Shown here one piece after another: positions 52,641-63,603 of a stretch of 64,000 nt of DNA (the first letter of the stretch is position 1; each line of letters starts with the position of its first letter). The notes under the pieces were generated by a model. The model had not been told where the DNA came from. It saw only the letters and a list, made by a program, of their open reading frames with translations, and made no database searches. Origin of the DNA: Blepharisma japonicum (Eukaryota; Ciliophora; Heterotrichea; Heterotrichida; Blepharismidae); the NCBI GenBank assembly GCA_949751835.1, contig CATKHK010000003.1, positions 124,001-188,000 on the forward strand. Direction: 5' to 3'. The translations under genes were made by a program, and so were the position numbers.

Positions 52641-55295
52641 TTACTGATTACTAAAGATACGCTTTACGCGCTTAAAAGAGTTGCAAGACTCATACTTTCG
52701 AATTTCTTTGCAATAATCAATAAGACTTTTCCATTTCGGATTCCTTGCTAAGCAAGTTTCATTTCCAATAGCGTACATTCCATACTTCGCTCTGCTGATA
52801 GCTACATTCATTCTTCTCTCATCCTTGAGAAATCCAATTTTTCCAGATCTAACAGCACTAAAAATGACAATATCAACTTCTCTTCCTTGAAAACCATCCA
52901 CCGAACTTACCTCACAATTATTTTTCCAAGAATTCCCATATCTTTTAAATAATAATTTTTCAATGTGCTGAACTTGTCCTTTATAAGGAGAAATTATTCC
53001 AATGTGAGCATCATTTCTACCAATTCTCGTTCTAAGTACTTCATAAAGCTCTAATGCGAACTGTGCTTCAGGAATATTATAGTAGCTCATAGAGCCTTTT
53101 GATACCTTTTCTCTAGACGTGCTAATATTGAAAAAGAATAACCCTTCAGGATATACCCAACTTGGTATTGTACGATTATTTATGCTGTTTCCTGTACGGA
53201 TTTGATTTTTATAAAACGTTTTGCTAGTAAAATCACTGATTTCTCTCATCATCCTATATTGCTCACATAATAGAACAGGCTTAATATTACATTCTGTCAT
53301 TCTTTCAAATAAGGATCTGTCATACCTATTAATTTTTGATTTTTCTGAAAAAGTTGTAGCTGGAAGTTGTTTAGGATCTCCAATTAATATAATTGATTTA
53401 GGGTTATATAGAAATGGTATTGAGGTACTAACCTCTAAGCTTTGGCAAGCTTCATCTATAATTAGATAGTCAATTGATTTAATATTTTTCATAGCTGTAA
53501 AAGAGCCAGCTCCACTTAAAGTGCAAAATATAACATCTGAGTTTTTAATTAAATCTTTTTGGCATTTATTCTTATTCCCAAAGAAATTCTTTCTTTTCTT
53601 TCTCAGATCTGACAGTTTAGGATAAAGTTCTCTCATAGTGCTCAAGGAATTATAGTTATTTTCTTTTTTCAACCCTTCTATTTGTTTTTCTAGTTTTTCT
53701 ATATCTTTGATTATTTCTGTTATATTCAGGTTTGAATTTTTTTCTTTAAGCAATCTTTCAAGTTTTTCACCCAATCTTATTGAATGTACAGTCATTTCTA
53801 TTTCTTCAGGAGTTTTTTCTTCTTCTTCAACACCTAACTCATGCTTTTGCTTTTTTTCTCCTATCCTCAATAAAGAAATATCTTTTCTTTTAATTCCATA
53901 TATATCAAAAATTCCTTTTCTTAGCACAGTTGATGCAATTTCATCAACTGCTGCGTTGCTTTGGGCACAAACTAAGATCTTGCATTTTGGATTAATTGCA
54001 AGGAGCCCTGATAAAATCCCAACGACTGTAGTTGTTTTTCCAGTTCCTGGAGGCCCCTGAATTAGAGATATTTTCCCATCAGACTGTATTGAATTTTTAA
54101 TTGCATCAACCTGAGAACTGTTATAATTTTTATTTCTTATAGTATTCATGAAGACTGTGGGTATACATTTTTCTCTTACTGGCACACATACTTTAGGGTT
54201 AAGAATTTGACTTCCCAGTGATAAATCTTCAAAGTCGCCTAATGCATCAAATTCTCTCTTTACGGGTGTAATATTCCCTATTGAAGTTGCTATATATTTT
54301 CTTGAAACTTTAAATAATTTTTTCCTGCTTGGATCTAGTGAAATCGTGATATTATTGTTTTTCCCTTTATTTACCAATCCTAGTGTTCAATTAATATTTC
54401 TATTTTGCAGCTCTTTAAAGTTTTTAGGTGCTTGGCCCTGGTCAGGAATAATTAGCACAATATCATCATTTCGGATTTCATTTTCAAATACTGCTTCATC
54501 TGAGTCTCTTTCAGAGATAGATGCATACCTTTTTTGAACATTAAGATTTAAACGATAACTGTTCGACAAGAATGCTTCTCCTAATGCTTGTTCTAATATT
54601 GCATCTAATTCAATATAAAATGCATGCTCAAAATGATGTCTGTATGTTGACTCATCTTGAAATGAGCTTGGTATCGGTATTGGCTTCTTTTTAGGGGTTA
54701 AAGGGTTGTAGGAGAGAATAAAAGTAATAAAATCTGAAAATTCTATATCTGATGAATTTGATGAGTCTGAAGAGGAGTCAGAAAAATCACTAGAATTTTT
54801 TCTTCCTATGTTAGACTGTTGCTGTTGATAGGTTCTAATTTGGGTATTGTTGTACCTATTTTTAATTGGAATATTTGAATTGGCTTTAGGTTTTGGCTGA
54901 GATGGACTTACATAGGGCGATATATCTTCTTCATCATAGCTATCTCCATCTAATCAATATTGCGAGTATCCTCCTGTCTGATACAAATTTCCTGCAAATG
55001 CTTGACTGGTCGTTTGGGCTTGAGATTTGCAAGTTGATGCTTGAGGAGATGGAAGTCCTAGTGGAGTAACATTTTTAATTTGAGTTGTACAATTGTTATT
55101 AGTTGGGTAATAACTGGCAGGTATATTGCTAAAATTGTTCGTGGATTTGTATAATCCTTTCTCTGTTGTAGCCAAAAGAGAGGCTCCTCCTAGCTTGCAG
55201 GCTGTATGCTGAGATACTTTCTCTAGCGGTTGCAGGCTAATAGATTCCTTTTCTTTAAGCTCTCCAGAGTCACATGTTGATCATATGGATCCCAT
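52641..55295 (-). CDS. Upf1/Sen1-like SF1 helicase, array copy H1
   Basis: The 884 aa protein reads from the ATG at 55295 (MGSI-W-STCDSGEL) through several TGA-Trp codons. Residues 1-190 are Ser/Asn/Gln-rich. A conserved family N-domain follows (FEHAFYIELDAILEQALGEAF, NDDIVLIIPDQGQAPKNF, INWTLGLVNK). The SF1 core has Walker A GPPGTGKTTT at ~414, an insert with coiled coil, motif II IDEACQ, motif III GDPKQLP, EQYRM, VDGFQGREVD and RRMNVAISRAKYG (motif VI, arginine finger). These define the Upf1-like branch of SF1B RNA/DNA helicases. Its closest relatives in the window are H3 and then H2. All motifs are intact, so ATPase activity is expected. The biological role is unknown. Confidence 0.9.
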
Positions 55296-55337
55296 TATAT
55301 TATTGCTTCATTAATCTCTTTTTTTGTTAAATCTCCA

Positions 55338-55387
55338 AATTTCGGGAATATATGGCGCATTTTTTAAATTTCGGGAAAATATGGCGT
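55338..55387 (-). promoter_or_regulatory. Duplicated TTCCCGAA element upstream of H1
   Basis: Two imperfect direct repeats, AAATTTCGGGAATATATGGCG and AAATTTCGGGAAAATATGGCG (plus strand), start 29 nt apart and lie 43-92 nt upstream of the H1 ATG. On the gene strand the shared core is TTCCCGAA. The same core precedes H2, the pseudogene and H3 at similar distances, so it is a likely common promoter element. Confidence 0.6.
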
Positions 55388-55527
55388 TAAAAAAATTATA
55401 GCATATATAAACTTGAAATCAAAAATTTCAATTTTATCAACTGATAAATAGCTAGAAACCGTTGTTATTCAGCTACAAATTATTATTTACAGAACTTTAT
55501 CAAAAAACTCAATTAGATATAAATCGA

Positions 55528-58044
55528 TTAAAATATGTTAAAGATATGCTTCACATCTTCGAATTTTCTACAAGACTTGTATTTCTCAATCTGCATGGAA
55601 TAGTCCAACAGAGCCCTCCATTTAGGATTGCTTGATAAACAAGCTTCATTGCCAACAGCGAACATTCCGTACTTCGCTCTGCTTACAGCTACGTTTATTC
55701 TTCTTTCATCCTTGAGAAATCCGAGTTTCTGTGATCTTACAGTGCTAAGAATCACCAAGTCTACTTCTCTTCCTTGGAAGCCATCAACTGAACTGACTTC
55801 ACAATTATTTTTCCAAGAATGCCCATATCTTTTATATAACAAATCTTCTATGCGATCTACTTGCTCTCTATAAGGAGAAATAATTCCAATAGAAGCATTG
55901 GTATTGTAGATTTTCTTACTTATTAGAGCGTAGAGTTTTAGCACAAATTGTGCTTCGGATTCATTATAAAGACTTTCTTTGTTTGAGGGTTTTATTTCTT
56001 GAGAAGTCTCAAGATTAAAAAAGAATATCCCAGAAGGACATACCCAAAGAGGAATGGGGCGATAAAGAACACTTTTAGCAGTTTCAAGCTCCCCATTATA
56101 GAAAGTTTGGCTAACGAAATCATTGATTTCTTCCATCATTCTATATTGTTTTCTCAGCATAATTGGCTGTATATTACAATTTATCATTCTTTCAAAAAGC
56201 GATCTATCAAATCTGTTTATTTTCGATTTTTTCGAAAAAGTAGTTGCTGGAAGTTGTTCTTGGTCTCCAATCAATATTATAGATTTGATAGTATCGGAAA
56301 ATGGTATTAATGTACTTGCTTCTAAGCTTTGGCAAGCTTCGTCTATAATTAAGTAGTCAACTGAATCTACATTTCTCAAAAGTGCAGATCCAGCAATACT
56401 TAAAGTGCATAATATAATATTTGCAGACTTTATTGTCTGAATTGAGAACTCTTCTTTTTTTTGGAAGAATCTCTTCTTCATAGTTTCCAATTCATCTATT
56501 TCATCAGAAATTGAATTGAAATTTTCCCGAAGCTTTTTCAAGAGGTTATGATTTCCTCCTCTTTGGGATCGGTTTATTTTTGCCTTTATATCTTTAAGTT
56601 TATGAATTTTTGATCTGATCTCATTAGTTGGATTATAAATACCTTCTTTCTCAAGCATTTTTTCTACAATAACACTGAGTTTTATAGAATTTATGCTCAT
56701 TTCTACTTCCTTAGAAGTTTTTATTTCTTCTTGGGCTCCCAATTCATGGGTTTCCCGTTTATTTCCTATCCTCAATATCTTGATATCACTTCTTCTATTT
56801 CCATTTTTATCAAAAATCCCCATTTTCAATATTTTTGACGCGATTTCGTCAACAGCTGCATTGCTTTGAGCACAAATTTGGACCGTTACCATTTCGTCTA
56901 GGAAGAGCCCTGACAAAATTCCTACAATGGTAGATGTCTTTCCAGATCCTGGAGGTCCTTGAATTAGTGTAAAATTGTCATCAGATCTTATTGACTCAAC
57001 AATCGCTTCAAGTTGATACCCGTTATATTTACTTCTAATCGTATCCAAGAACACCCAAGGGAGTTTCTTTTTGCGGCCTTGCTTTTGTTGAGGACGAAGA
57101 ATTTGCTCCTTCCACAAGCAATCACCAATTTGGATTAGTGCTCTGTATTCTCTTTTTAAAGAAGAAACATTCCCAATAGGTGTGACCAAAAACTTTGTGC
57201 TGCTCTTAAGCAAAGCAGCCCTATTTTCTCCAAGCATTATCTTAATTTCTGTGTTTTTCCCATTCATGTTTTTATAGACCAATCCTAAAGTCCACTTGAT
57301 ATTTCTTTTTTGAAGATCTTCAAAACTGCTTGGGATCTGCAATTGCTCGCCAATAATCAAAATAAGATCATGTGTTCTGATTTCATTAGCAAAATCTGCT
57401 TCATCTAGGGTTTTTGTACTCACAAAAGCTTGCCTCTCTTTCATATCGAGACTCAATAGATAGCTATTTTTAAAGCATACTTCTTTTAAAGCTTTTTCTA
57501 GAATGGCATCAAGCTCGATAAAGAATCCATGCTCAAAATAGGAGAAGTAGTCTGAGTCATCTTGAAAAGAATTTGGGATAATTCTTGGCTTTTCTTTTGG
57601 TCCATATGGGCTATAGTTTAAAACATTTTTGATAAATTTCCCAAAAATGGCTGGGGAACTTGAAGATGCAGTGGTCGTCAAATCAGAACACATGGATTCT
57701 GAATCTGAGGCTGAGTCTGAGTCTGAGTTTGACTCTAGATCTGATTTTGGGGTTTGGGTTGAGTTTAAGCATAAGCTTGAATAGCTTTGCTCAATTTCGA
57801 ACAAATAAGATTCATACCTAGGCAATGAACCACTATATGAATAATAGAATGGGTTTAGATTGCAAGCAGGCATTGAACTTAGAGAATAGCCTACATATGA
57901 ACTATTCATTAACTCATCCATAGATTCTTTAGCAGCTGCATATGTAGGGAATACACTGGGATTAATCTCTTGTGGATATGCATTCAAACCATCTCTTTTT
58001 TTGTTTAGTTGAGCTGAGCAATCTGACCTTGGAATAAATTCCAT
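55528..58044 (-). CDS. Upf1/Sen1-like SF1 helicase, array copy H2
   Basis: The 838 aa frame is fully open, without internal TGA. The N-terminus MEFIPRSDCSAQLNKKRDG differs from H1 and H3. A Ser/Asp/Glu-rich tract lies at ~100-130 and the family N-domain at ~165-260 (FSYFEHGFFIELDAILEKAL, IKWTLGLVYK). Walker A is GPPGSGKTST at ~363, motif II DEACQ, and motif III GDQEQLP, in which Pro-Lys of the sisters is replaced by Gln-Glu. KQYRM, VDGFQGREVDLVILSTVR and RRINVAVSRAKYGMFAVGNE follow. It is the parent or sister of the truncated pseudogene upstream, with which it shares about 150 bp of promoter. Catalytic residues appear intact. Confidence 0.92.
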   Translation of the reverse strand: MEFIPRSDCSAQLNKKRDGLNAYPQEINPSVFPTYAAAKESMDELMNSSYVGYSLSSMPACNLNPFYYSYSGSLPRYESYLFEIEQSYSSLCLNSTQTPKSDLESNSDSDSASDSESMCSDLTTTASSSSPAIFGKFIKNVLNYSPYGPKEKPRIIPNSFQDDSDYFSYFEHGFFIELDAILEKALKEVCFKNSYLLSLDMKERQAFVSTKTLDEADFANEIRTHDLILIIGEQLQIPSSFEDLQKRNIKWTLGLVYKNMNGKNTEIKIMLGENRAALLKSSTKFLVTPIGNVSSLKREYRALIQIGDCLWKEQILRPQQKQGRKKKLPWVFLDTIRSKYNGYQLEAIVESIRSDDNFTLIQGPPGSGKTSTIVGILSGLFLDEMVTVQICAQSNAAVDEIASKILKMGIFDKNGNRRSDIKILRIGNKRETHELGAQEEIKTSKEVEMSINSIKLSVIVEKMLEKEGIYNPTNEIRSKIHKLKDIKAKINRSQRGGNHNLLKKLRENFNSISDEIDELETMKKRFFQKKEEFSIQTIKSANIILCTLSIAGSALLRNVDSVDYLIIDEACQSLEASTLIPFSDTIKSIILIGDQEQLPATTFSKKSKINRFDRSLFERMINCNIQPIMLRKQYRMMEEINDFVSQTFYNGELETAKSVLYRPIPLWVCPSGIFFFNLETSQEIKPSNKESLYNESEAQFVLKLYALISKKIYNTNASIGIISPYREQVDRIEDLLYKRYGHSWKNNCEVSSVDGFQGREVDLVILSTVRSQKLGFLKDERRINVAVSRAKYGMFAVGNEACLSSNPKWRALLDYSMQIEKYKSCRKFEDVKHIFNIF

Positions 58045-58084
58045 TATATAGACTCTATATTTGTCTTTAATAAATAGGAAGGGT

Positions 58085-58114
58085 TTCGGGAATTGTCATT
58101 AGCGGGCTAATGAC
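58085..58114 (-). promoter_or_regulatory. TTCCCGAA element plus palindrome upstream of H2
   Basis: TTCGGGAA (plus strand) at 58085-58092 is 41 nt upstream of the H2 ATG. It is followed by a perfect inverted repeat at 58095-58114: arms GTCATTAGC and GCTAATGAC around GG. The palindrome could bind a dimeric factor or form a hairpin. The pseudogene promoter has the same layout with two arm mismatches. Confidence 0.6.
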
Positions 58115-58229
58115 AAATAATCGAAATATGTATTAGCTTTTTATAAATTATGCTAAAATTAAATAAATATACATTAGATAATATATAAAAATATCTGATT
58201 TTTTACCATCCCTCAATAGTGAAGGATAT

Positions 58230-59636
58230 CTGTTTCGTTAGTTTCTAAAAGTGGAAGAGTTAAAGTGCAGGATATAATATCTGCAGTACTTATTTTTTCC
58301 GCTTTGTGTTAGAAGTTCTTATTTCTTCTTGGGCTCCTAGCTCATGTGTTTTTCTTTGTCTCCAATCCTCAATATTTTGATATCACTTTCTATTTCTATT
58401 TTTATCAAAAATCCCCATTTTCATTATTTTTGACGCGATTTCGTCAATAGCTGTATTGATTTGATCACAATTTGAACCATTACCAGTTTCTTTAGGAAGA
58501 GACTCGATAAAATTCCTATAATGGTATATATCTTTCCAAATCCTGGAGATCCTCGAATTAGTGTAATTTTGCCATCTGATCTTATTCAATTTGATACTTG
58601 CTATATTTACTTCTAATCTGCTCCAACAAAAAACAGCTGATAGAGTATTTTTGTGGCCTTACTTTTGCTAAGAAGGACGAAATAGCGATTTCAACAAGCA
58701 ATCATCAATTTTGATTAGTGCCTTATATTCTCTTTTTAAAGAAGAAGCATTCTCAATAGAAGTTGCCAACTATTTTCTGCTGCTCTTAGGTAAAGTCGCC
58801 TTGTTTCTCCAAACGGAATCTCAATTTTTGTATTTTCCCCTTTCATATTTTTATATACCAATCTCAAAAATCCACTTGATATTTCTTCTTTATAGCTCTT
58901 CAAAAACTGTTTGGGGTCTGAAACTGCTCGTCAATAATCAAAATATTTTCATTTGTTTTTATTTTATTGATAAATTCTGCTTCTTCTAGTGTTTTTGCAC
59001 TCACAAAAGCTTGCCTCTCTTTCATATCAAGACTCAATAAATAGTTATTTGCAAGGCAAACTTCTTTTATAGCTTTTTCTAGAATGGCATCAAGCTCTAT
59101 AAAGAATCCATGCTCAAAATAGGATAAGTAGTCTGAATCATCTTGGGATAATTCTTGGTTTTTCTTTTGATTCATGGATTATAGTGTAAAAGTTTTTGTT
59201 AAATTTCCCAAAAATGGCTAGGGAGCCTGAAGATGCAGTGGTCGTCATATAGAGCACATTGAGTCTGATTCTAGGTCTGATTCTAGGCTTTGAGTTGAGA
59301 TTAAGCATGAGCTTGAATCTGAGTTTTCATATCGTTGGACAAAGGAAATTTCAATTCAGGCAAATTATAATTATAAATTTTCTAAACTTTGCCTTCTTAT
59401 GGTATTTTTCAAATTATTCCTTTAAAAAAAATAAATTAAATCAAAATAATGATTAAATTATTACTTAAAACAATTAATAGGATGGTTTGATTGTAAGCAG
59501 GCATTGAACTTCCAAGTTCTTCAGTAGCTGTAGATATAGGGCGTGCCCATGGTATGAATTCTTGTGCATTTGGATTCAAACCATCGCTTTTTTTGTTTAG
59601 CTGAGCTGAACAATCTGACTTCGGAATAAATTCCAT
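58230..59636 (-). pseudogene. Truncated, chimeric helicase pseudogene
   Basis: A start identical in context to H2 (MEFIPKSDCSAQLNKKSDG, ATG at 59636) is followed by a frame that stops within 70 codons. Family segments reappear in shifted frames: FFIELDAILEKAIKEVCL and SLDMKERQAFVSAKTLEEAEF at 58900-59175, then a damaged Walker A (GSPGFGKI instead of GPPGSGKT) near 58555, and DEIASKIMKMGIFDKN at 58383-58589. The 3' end jumps to a short piece resembling H3 at 61580-61650 (TGCAGGATATAATATCTGCAG context). Everything beyond, including motifs II-VI, is missing. It is non-functional. The promoter with TTCCCGAA is kept. Confidence 0.88.
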
Positions 59637-59675
59637 TATATAGACTCTAATTTGTCTTGAATAAATAGGAAGGGT

Positions 59676-59705
59676 TTCGGGAATTGCCATTAGCGGGTTA
59701 ATGAC
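59676..59705 (-). promoter_or_regulatory. TTCCCGAA element upstream of helicase pseudogene
   Basis: TTCGGGAA (plus strand) at 59676-59683 lies 40 nt upstream of the pseudogene ATG, followed by a decayed version of the H2 palindrome (GCCATTAGC, GTTAATGAC). The surrounding ~150 bp is nearly the same as upstream of H2. The duplication therefore included the promoter. Confidence 0.6.
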
Positions 59706-59869
59706 ATATAATCGAGATATGCATTAAGATTTAGAAATTTGCTAAAATTGAATAAATATACATTAGATAGCAAATAAAAATATCCTAAGTACAATCTTCA
59801 AAGAGTAATGTAATCAAAAATTTAGTTTTGAAAGAATTGTAAAAGACGCGTTTTCAAATCTTTTTATAT

Positions 59870-60110
59870 TTGAAAAGCGTTCTCAATGTATATTTCCATT
59901 TCTTCCATATATAATCATACTTTTCTGAAGTTCATTCTTCTTTTTCATCCTTAAAAGAACTCCGTTCTTTGAATTTTAAATATTACCAATGGAAAAATCT
60001 ACTTCTCTCTTGAAACTATTAGATGAGTTGATTTCATAATTAAATCTAACATCATTTGGCTTTTTTTAAATAGCACAGATTGCCTTGTGTTATATAACTT
60101 GATTTTTTTA
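59870..60110 (-). pseudogene. Heavily decayed helicase C-terminal remnant
   Basis: Minus-strand fragments resemble the region around motif V/VI of the neighbours: NYEINSSNSFKREVDF compares with NCEVSSVDGFQGREVD, and after a frame change SFKDEK compares with GFLKDERR. The plus-strand nucleotide context (TGTTATATAAC before it) also matches H2 (TTTATATAACAAATC). There are multiple stops and frameshifts. It is probably the remaining 3' end of another array member whose rest has been lost. Confidence 0.45.
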
Positions 60111-60148
60111 ATAAAATTTTTAATTTTTATTTCATCTTTTAATCAGAG

Positions 60149-60388
60149 ATGCCAAACAACAAAAAGATTGTCGAGAGGCTTGGCTATCATTCATTGGTGT
60201 GAAGAATATATATAAAGACTCATTGGATTTTAGAAACCCAAAGTCTGAAATTGAAGAAAGAAACGATTTTAAGTGATATCTATAAATTGCTTATGCACTA
60301 CAGATATAAAGAGGTGATGATAGCTTGGAATTCTCAAAATGAAGATAAAGGCAAAATTTTAGATAAAGAGTTTATAGAAGAGAGCTAG
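60149..60388 (+). CDS. Small hypothetical frame using TGA (tentative)
   Basis: A 79-aa frame from MPNNKKIVERLGYHSLV-W-RIY runs through one TGA and ends EDKGKILDKEFIEES before TAG. It is the only plus-strand frame in the helicase array and has a coding-like composition (SDIYKLLMHYRYKEVMIAW). No family is recognised. It may be a real small gene or a remnant. No intron is needed. Confidence 0.3.
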
Positions 60389-60722
60389 TAGAGGAGTTAA
60401 AGATTCATTCCTCAATAATTTTTTAATTAAAGTTTATGATTTTTAATTAATTTATTAGATACGAAATGTCTAAATTTATGTAAAATTTAAAAAAACTCTA
60501 ATTGAAAAATGATTCGATAAGCCAATCTTAGAGAAATTTTATTCAAATACTTTAAGTTCCACAATATATCCAATAAATAAAAGTTCTGATAAACATTTAG
60601 TAAGAATTATTATTTCATTATATAATAATTTTAAATGATGCTTGTACTTAGCTTATTTAATCAAAGAAACAATTCTGATCTTTAAAATGAAATAAACTAT
60701 AAAAATATAAAATAAAGAATGA
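60389..60722. other. Intergenic, downstream of H3
   Basis: This AT-rich spacer lies between the small frame and the 3' end of H3. No gene or conserved motif is recognised. Confidence 0.4.
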
Positions 60723-63407
60723 TTATTGCTTATTAAAAATATGCTTACCACCTTCAAAAGTTTTACAACACTCATACTTTCGAATTTCTTTGCAATAATC
60801 AATAAGGCTTTTCCATTTAAGATTGCTTGCTAAGCAAGTTTCATTTCCAATAGCGTACATTCCATACTTCGCTCTGCTGATAGCTACATTCATTCTTCTC
60901 TCATCATTGAGAAATCCAATTTTTCCAGATCTAACAGCACTAAAAATGACGATATCTACTTCTCTTCCTTGGAAACCATCCACAGAACTTACCTCACAAT
61001 TGTTTTTCCAAGAATTCCCATATCTTTTAAATAATAATTTTTCAATGTGCTGAACTTGTCCTTTATAAGGAGTAATTATTCCAATGTGAGCATCACTGTT
61101 ACCAATTTTCTTTCTAAGTAACGCATATATGCTCAATACAAATTGAGCTTCAGGGTCATTAAAATAGCTCATAGAGTCATTTGCCATAGTTTCTTTTGAT
61201 TTTTTAAGATTGAAGAAGAATAGCCCGGTTGGGCATATCCATTTTGGAATTGGGCGAGAATTTATGCTATTTCCAGTCTGGATTTGATTTTTATAAAATG
61301 TTTTGCTTGTAAAATCACTGATTTCTTTTACCATTCTATACTGCTCCCTTAATAGTGAAGGGTTATTGTTGCATGTCATCATCCTTTCAAAAAAGGATCT
61401 ATCATATTTGTTTATTTTTGATTTTTCTGAAAAGGTTGTGGCAGGGAGCTGCTTGGGATCTCCTATTAATATAACTGATTTAGGGTTATATTGGAATGGA
61501 ATAAGGGTGCTAAGCTCCAAACTTTGACAAGCTTCATCAATAATTAAATAGTCAACTGAATTAATATTTTGAGTAACTAAAAAAGAGCCAGCTCCACTTA
61601 AAGTACAAAATATAATATCTGCAGCTCTTATTTTTTCCGCTTTGTACAGCTCTTTTTTAAGAAAGTACTTGGCTTTTATTTTTTTTAGCTCTTCAAGATC
61701 ATCAGAGAGTAAATTGAATTCAGTTTCAAGATCTTCCATCGCATCATATTTCCCTCCTTTTTGTAGCTTTTCCATTTGCTTTTCTATTTTTTCGAGTTTT
61801 CGAATTATTTTTGTTATATCTAATGAAGGGTCATAAAGTCCTTTATCATTAAGCATTTTTTCCACGATCACATTCAATTTAATTGAATTTATGCTCATTT
61901 CTATTTCAGTTGAAGTTTTCACTTCTTCTTCAACACCCAGCTCGTGCTTCTGTCTCTTTTCTCCAATTCTCAGCAGAGAAATATCATCTCTTTTATTCCC
62001 ATTTATATCAAAAATACCTTTTTTCAGTACAGTTGAGGCAATTTCGTCAACTGCTGCATTACTTTGAGCACAAATTAATACCTTTATACCCTGATTAACT
62101 GCGTAGAGTCCTGATAAAATGCCTACTACAGTTGTAGTTTTTCCAGTTCCAGGAGGTCCTTGAATTAGAGATATTTTTCCATCAGAACTAATTGAATTTT
62201 TTATTGCTTTCACTTGTGATTTATTGTATTTATTTTGGATTGTTTTTATAAATTCATTGGGGATATTTTTTTCATTACATTTTTGGTATGGCTGAGGACT
62301 AAGGATTTGTTCTCTAAATGAAAATTGATCAATCTTATCTAGCACTGAAAACTCTCTCTTTAAAGATGTAATATTCCCAATAACCGTAATCATGTATTTT
62401 CTGTTATATTTTAGCTCATTCCCTCTATCTGCATAAAGCAAAATTTCAAATTCTTCTTTCTTATTTTTCCTTTTATTTCTCTCTACCTTTTTGTTTATTA
62501 ATCCTAAAGTCCAACAGATATTATAATCAGTCAGCTCTTCAAAGTTCATAGGATATCTATTCTGCTCAGGTATAATTAAAACAATATCATTTACACACAC
62601 TTCATTCTCAAATTTAGCTTCATTTGAGCCTTTATTTGATAATAATGCAACATTTTCTTCCATTTTCAAGCTTAAAAGATAGTTATCGTGCAGAAAAGCT
62701 TCGTCTAATGCTTGCCTTAAAATTGCATCAAATTCTATATAAAATGCAGGCTCAAAATGAGATCTGTAAATAGATGTATCTTCAAATAATCTTGGTATTG
62801 TTGTTGGCTTAATTTTTGGCTGAAGAGGGCTGTATGCCAAAATAAAGGTGACAAATTCTGAATAAACTGTTGGAACGTCTGGAGAAATAGGAAAATCGAT
62901 AGCAGGCGTAATATTTTGAGAAAAATCTGTCCTTTTCTTGGCCTTTTTTGATCTTCTTTTATTTTTTCCTTGTTTGGATTTTTTTGAAGCGTTGCTACAA
63001 TTGACTATAGCAGCAACACTATTAGAACTGCTTTCAGATTTATCCTGAATCGGAGTAATGCTGCTTAAATTCAAGGTATCTGAGCTAGCAGTAGAGCTTT
63101 CGTCAAAATTTATGTATTGATGAGGTCCAATTGTGCCAAAATGGCTGGGATCATTATTTAAGGTTTGAGATTGATTAGCATTGGAGGATGAAAATCCTAG
63201 CAAATTAGGGCTTTTGATTTGGTTTCATAGTGTATTTTTACTTGTTTCTGTAGTTTCACACAAGTTTTCATCTGATTGCTCCAAATGAGAGAACCTTTCT
63301 AGCTTACAATCTAGACGTTGAATTACTATCTCTGAATGACATAAACTAGATAATTTCTCTGCACTCAGATTCTCAGATTCTAATGATCTTAATAAAGACC
63401 CCATCAT
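60723..63407 (-). CDS. Upf1/Sen1-like SF1 helicase, array copy H3
   Basis: The 894 aa protein reads from the ATG at 63407 (MMGSLLRSLESENLS; the next codon is also ATG) with one TGA-Trp (NTL-W-NQIKS). A low-complexity N-terminus with a basic stretch (KKSKQGKNKRRSKKAKKR, ~130-147) may be a nuclear signal. The family N-domain (FEPAFYIEFDAILRQALDEAF, ICWTLGLINK) leads to the SF1 core: Walker A GPPGTGKTTT at ~417, DEACQ, GDPKQLP, EQYRM, VDGFQGREVD and RRMNVAISRAKYG. Its last ~150 residues are almost identical to H1, while H1 and H3 differ more in the N-terminus, a sign of gene conversion in the array. All motifs are intact. Confidence 0.9.
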
Positions 63408-63449
63408 ATTTTTATAATTAAATGATTTCTAAGACTTAAATTTTAACAA

Positions 63450-63457
63450 TTCGGGAA
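63450..63457 (-). promoter_or_regulatory. TTCCCGAA element upstream of H3
   Basis: TTCGGGAA (plus strand) occurs once, 43 nt upstream of the H3 ATG at 63407, matching the position of the element in H1, H2 and the pseudogene. Nearby CCAATATC and CGGCATATGG words are not shared exactly. Confidence 0.55.
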
Positions 63458-63603
63458 TAATTGCCAATATCAAGCTAACGGCATATGGTCAAGTTAATAA
63501 AGGAAAAATTGAAGTTTATAAATAAACGAGATTTTAAAGTAAGAAAGATGAATTCAGAAATGATAAAATAAAAGATATAAGATGCAATTATTCAATAAGA
63601 TTA

